Shown here one piece after another: positions 5,642 through 7,240 of a DNA stretch of 7,240 nt. Position 1 is the stretch's first letter. Each line of letters begins with the position of its first letter. Under the pieces are notes generated by a model. That model had not been told where the DNA came from. It ran no database searches and was given only the letters and a program-made list of their open reading frames with translations. Both the position numbers and the translations under genes were made by a program. Source of the stretch: Gp6-AA40 sp050742535 (GTDB lineage Bacteria > Acidobacteriota > Vicinamibacteria > Vicinamibacterales > UBA2999); NCBI GenBank assembly GCA_050742535.1, contig JBOGIQ010000313.1:1-7240 (forward strand), given 5' to 3'.

Positions 5642-6049
5642 CTACTTCCCCGCCACGGCCGCGCCCTCGCCGGTTCCCGCGGGCGGACCGAAGAACAGGC
5701 GCTTGCCATCGGCGAGCATCGCCTCGCGCAGATGCGCCGACGGCGAACCGTCGCGCGCGCGCCAGCCGAACACCGAAATCGTGTCGCCTGGCTTGACCGT
5801 CACGTCTTTCTTCCAGCCCGTCCGCGCCAGTACGTTCGGCGGATATCCCTCGAGCGTCCAGTTGACGACCTTGCCGCTCTCGTCCTTGACGTCGAGATAC
5901 AGATGCGTGTGCGGATTCCGCCAGTCCACCCTGGTGACGACGCCGGAGAGTTTCACGGGCTTGTCGGCGTCGAAGTACACGCCGAAGGAATGGTGGGCAG
6001 ACGCGGGCGCCGCGCAGACCATCGCCGTCAGCAGCAGGATCCGTTTCAT
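5642..6049 (-). CDS. DUF6152 family exported protein
   Basis: A 135-residue protein of the DUF6152 family, whose function is unknown. Residues 1-18 (MKRILLLTAMVCAAPASA) are a signal peptide; cleavage after ASA leaves a mature protein beginning HHSFGVYFDADKPV. Family hallmarks follow: LSGVVTRVDWRNPHTHLYLDV (34-54), VVNWTLEGYPPNVLARTGW (61-79), VKPGDTISVFGWRARDGS (85-102) and LADGKRLFFG (112-121). The fold is probably a small beta-barrel, an inference from its alternating beta-strand pattern. The C-terminus is a Gly/Ala tail. ATG at 6049 is preferred over the adjacent GTG at 6052. No Shine-Dalgarno sequence is present, but a TATGAT box ends 6 bases before the ATG, so the mRNA may be leaderless. 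The partner gene begins 4 nt after this stop, so the two are almost certainly one operon. Confidence 0.9.
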   Translation of the reverse strand: MKRILLLTAMVCAAPASAHHSFGVYFDADKPVKLSGVVTRVDWRNPHTHLYLDVKDESGKVVNWTLEGYPPNVLARTGWKKDVTVKPGDTISVFGWRARDGSPSAHLREAMLADGKRLFFGPPAGTGEGAAVAGK

Positions 6050-6055
6050 CACCGG

Positions 6056-6061
6056 ATCATA
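6056..6061 (-). promoter_or_regulatory. -10 box TATGAT for the DUF6152 operon, possible leaderless start
   Basis: Reading the minus strand, TATGAT (five of six bases of TATAAT) is followed by CCGGTG and then the ATG at 6049, which places transcription start at or next to the start codon. A -35 element at normal spacing would fall inside the hairpin at 6066-6093 and shows no good match, so this call is tentative. Confidence 0.4.
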
Positions 6062-6065
6062 GCGA

Positions 6066-6093
6066 AAAGGCCGACCCCGAAGGGTCGGCCTTT
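6066..6093 (-). terminator. 12-bp perfect hairpin with A/T ends, probable bidirectional terminator
   Basis: AAAGGCCGACCC (6066-6077) pairs perfectly with GGGTCGGCCTTT (6082-6093) around the tetraloop CGAA. On the minus strand the stem is followed by TTTT (end of the stem plus one base), giving a short U-tract for terminating the ankyrin gene upstream of the DUF6152 promoter. The plus-strand side ends in TTT as well. Confidence 0.75.
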
Positions 6094-6094
6094 G

Positions 6095-6115
6095 TAGTTG
6101 GTAGTTGGTAGTTGG
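6095..6115 (+). repeat. Tandem heptamer TAGTTGG, three perfect units
   Basis: Three exact TAGTTGG units followed by TAGAG. They lie between two hairpins that share the arms AGGCCGACC/GGTCGGCCT, and they are in the same orientation as the array at 3476-3503. Confidence 0.9.
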
Positions 6116-6118
6116 TAG

Positions 6119-6140
6119 AGGCCGACCTTCAGGTCGGCCT
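6119..6140 (-). terminator. 9-bp hairpin just after the ankyrin gene
   Basis: AGGCCGACC (6119-6127), loop TTCA, GGTCGGCCT (6132-6140). It begins 6 bases after the ankyrin stop on the minus strand. There is no U-tract on that strand, so it may act with the stronger hairpin at 6066-6093 or protect the mRNA end. Its arms are identical to part of that second hairpin. Confidence 0.6.
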
Positions 6141-6146
6141 TTCGAC

Positions 6147-7240
6147 TTATTCGCAGGCCTCGGTAATGCAGATCGACTCGAGCGTCCGGCCCATTGGCGG
6201 CACGGGCAACCCCTGCGCCGACATCAGCTTCCGCAGCAGTGCCCCCGCCTCGGGATGCGCGATGGCGGACTGCACGCCCACGCGAACCAGGCCGTCGGCG
6301 TAGTCAACTGCCTGCCAGGTGTGAACCGCGAGCTTGCCGCCGCGATTGTCGGTGTTGCCGTAATCGCGCACGTCGAGCTTGGCGCCATGGTCGGCGAGGA
6401 TCTGGATGACGTCAGCACGGCCCTTGTGCGCGGCGCCGTGCAGAGCGACGCGACCGGTGTCGGCCTGGGCGTTCACGTCGAGACCCAGATCGATCAGCAT
6501 CTTGACCGCTTCGAATGTCGCCTTCTGCGACCACTCGGTGGTGATGCCTTCTACCCAACCGATACCTGCCGCAACGTGCAACGGGGTCACTCCAAGGATC
6601 GTGTTGATCTTCGGATCGGCGCCCTTTTCGAGCAGGAGCTTCATCAACTCGAGGTCGCCGGACTGCGAGGCGCGAAGGAACGCCGTCGCGCCCTCCTCGC
6701 TGAGCCACTGGTTCGTGAAGACCGTCCGCGTCTCGCTGCTGTCCCTCACCCGATGATTGACGTTGGCACCCTTGTCGATGAGGAGCTTGATGAACTCGAG
6801 GTGCTCCATGTCCGGTTTGCGCACCGGATAGTCGCCGTTTTCGATGTTGCGGTTGTCGGTGGCGAGATACAGCGGGCTCCACCCTCCGGTGTTCGTGAGG
6901 TTGACGTTCGCGCCGCGGTCCAGCAGATACGCCGCCAGCTTGTAGTAACGGTTCTGGGTCGCCGTCAGGAGCGGACTCCAGCCGTAGCCGGTGGTCTGGT
7001 TGATGTCGGCGCCGTTGTCCAGCAACACCTTGACCGACTCGAGATTGTTGGCGCGCGCCGCGTAGACGAGCGGCGTAATCTGACCGCCGTCCGCTGCGCC
7101 GCCGCCACGGCGTCCGATGCCTGCGGCTACTGCGGCATCGTCGTCATCGTTGTTCACGTCGTCACCGCCGCGGCCACCACCGCCGCGACCACCGCCGCGG
7201 CCGCCGCCGCGGCCACCGTTATTGCCGGCGTTGTTACCGG
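6147..7240 (-). CDS. Ankyrin-repeat protein with Arg/Gly-rich N-terminal stretch; 5' end outside window
   Basis: The minus-strand frame is open to the window edge, so at least 363 residues are present and the N-terminus (perhaps a signal peptide) is missing. A GTG at 7157 begins no recognisable domain and is probably internal. The visible N-terminal part is Asn/Gly/Arg-rich with GGR and GGGR repeats, then an acidic NNDDDD run. Numbering from codon 7157, ankyrin repeats lie at about 26-53 (TPLVYAARANNLESVKVLL), 58-86, 91-134, 156-183, 189-229 (TPLHVAAG) and 235-263. A degenerate seventh follows. The third and fifth repeats carry insertions (near 101-118 and 199-213), as is common in exported acidobacterial ankyrin proteins. 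The conserved tail ends SICITEACE with two Cys. Role: a protein-binding scaffold; the partner is unknown. The TAA stop is followed by two hairpins with heptamers between them. Confidence 0.9.
   Translation of the reverse strand, partial: GNNAGNNGGRGGGRGGGRGGGGRGGDDVNNDDDDAAVAAGIGRRGGGAADGGQITPLVYAARANNLESVKVLLDNGADINQTTGYGWSPLLTATQNRYYKLAAYLLDRGANVNLTNTGGWSPLYLATDNRNIENGDYPVRKPDMEHLEFIKLLIDKGANVNHRVRDSSETRTVFTNQWLSEEGATAFLRASQSGDLELMKLLLEKGADPKINTILGVTPLHVAAGIGWVEGITTEWSQKATFEAVKMLIDLGLDVNAQADTGRVALHGAAHKGRADVIQILADHGAKLDVRDYGNTDNRGGKLAVHTWQAVDYADGLVRVGVQSAIAHPEAGALLRKLMSAQGLPVPPMGRTLESICITEACE
7164..7217. repeat. GGN/CGN tandem codon repeat encoding Gly-Gly-Gly-Arg units
   Basis: On the minus strand 18 successive codons are all GGN or CGC, giving Gly runs of two to four residues separated by Arg (four Arg in 18). 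The near-regular 12-base period suggests growth by replication slippage. The flanks are Asn-rich on one side and Asp-rich on the other. Confidence 0.8.

Noticed and set aside
5002..5796. 264-codon plus-strand frame opposite the DUF6152 partner
   Set aside because: Arg-rich composition without motifs, spanning two well-supported minus-strand genes; an antisense shadow.
1..7240. A defence island, biosynthetic cluster or mobile element spanning the window
   Set aside because: No nuclease, transposase, recombinase, toxin-antitoxin pair or biosynthetic enzyme is visible; the genes are ordinary chromosomal envelope, sensing and transport genes.

Overview
The window is a GC-rich, gene-dense piece of bacterial chromosome, most likely from an Acidobacteriota genome of the Vicinamibacteria type, probably from soil. 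This placement is an inference. It rests on a TIGR03435-family secreted protein, a DUF6152 protein paired with its usual uncharacterised neighbour, a secreted-type ankyrin protein with inserted repeats, a PEGA-domain protein, and intergenic heptamer and GGCCGACC-type hairpin repeats. No rRNA, tRNA, transposase, CRISPR array or phage gene is visible. Left part, plus strand: the C-terminal part of a sensor histidine kinase (2-799, cut by the window edge), a 160-bp gap made mostly of degenerate ACTTGNN/CAAGTGN heptamers, a secreted protein with two PEGA domains (960-1865), a 36-bp hairpin, and a 14-helix DHA2-type MFS exporter (1955-3478). Right part, minus strand, read right to left: a 5'-truncated ankyrin-repeat protein with an Arg/Gly-rich N-terminal stretch (6147 to beyond 7240); a compact hairpin-heptamer-hairpin junction (6066-6140); a DUF6152 protein (5642-6049) only 4 nt upstream of its partner, an uncharacterised exported protein (4777-5637); then a 76-aa secreted six-cysteine peptide (4387-4617) placed directly before a TIGR03435 protein (3515-4348), with a TGATG overlap between the peptide stop and one candidate start. 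The exporter and the TIGR03435 gene converge on a TAGTTGG tandem repeat at 3476-3503. How the genes relate: two probable minus-strand operons are visible (DUF6152 plus partner, and Cys-rich peptide plus TIGR03435). Most products carry signal peptides, so the theme is cell-envelope or secreted proteins of poorly known function, next to a two-component sensor and an exporter. I do not see a defence system, biosynthetic cluster or obviously new multi-gene machine. The points most worth following up are: heptamer repeats that supply the stop codons of three genes; a palindromic repeat that has entered a coding region in frame and encodes RLQAD twice; the small Cys-rich peptide coupled to TIGR03435; and the predicted N-terminal His-His of the mature DUF6152 protein.
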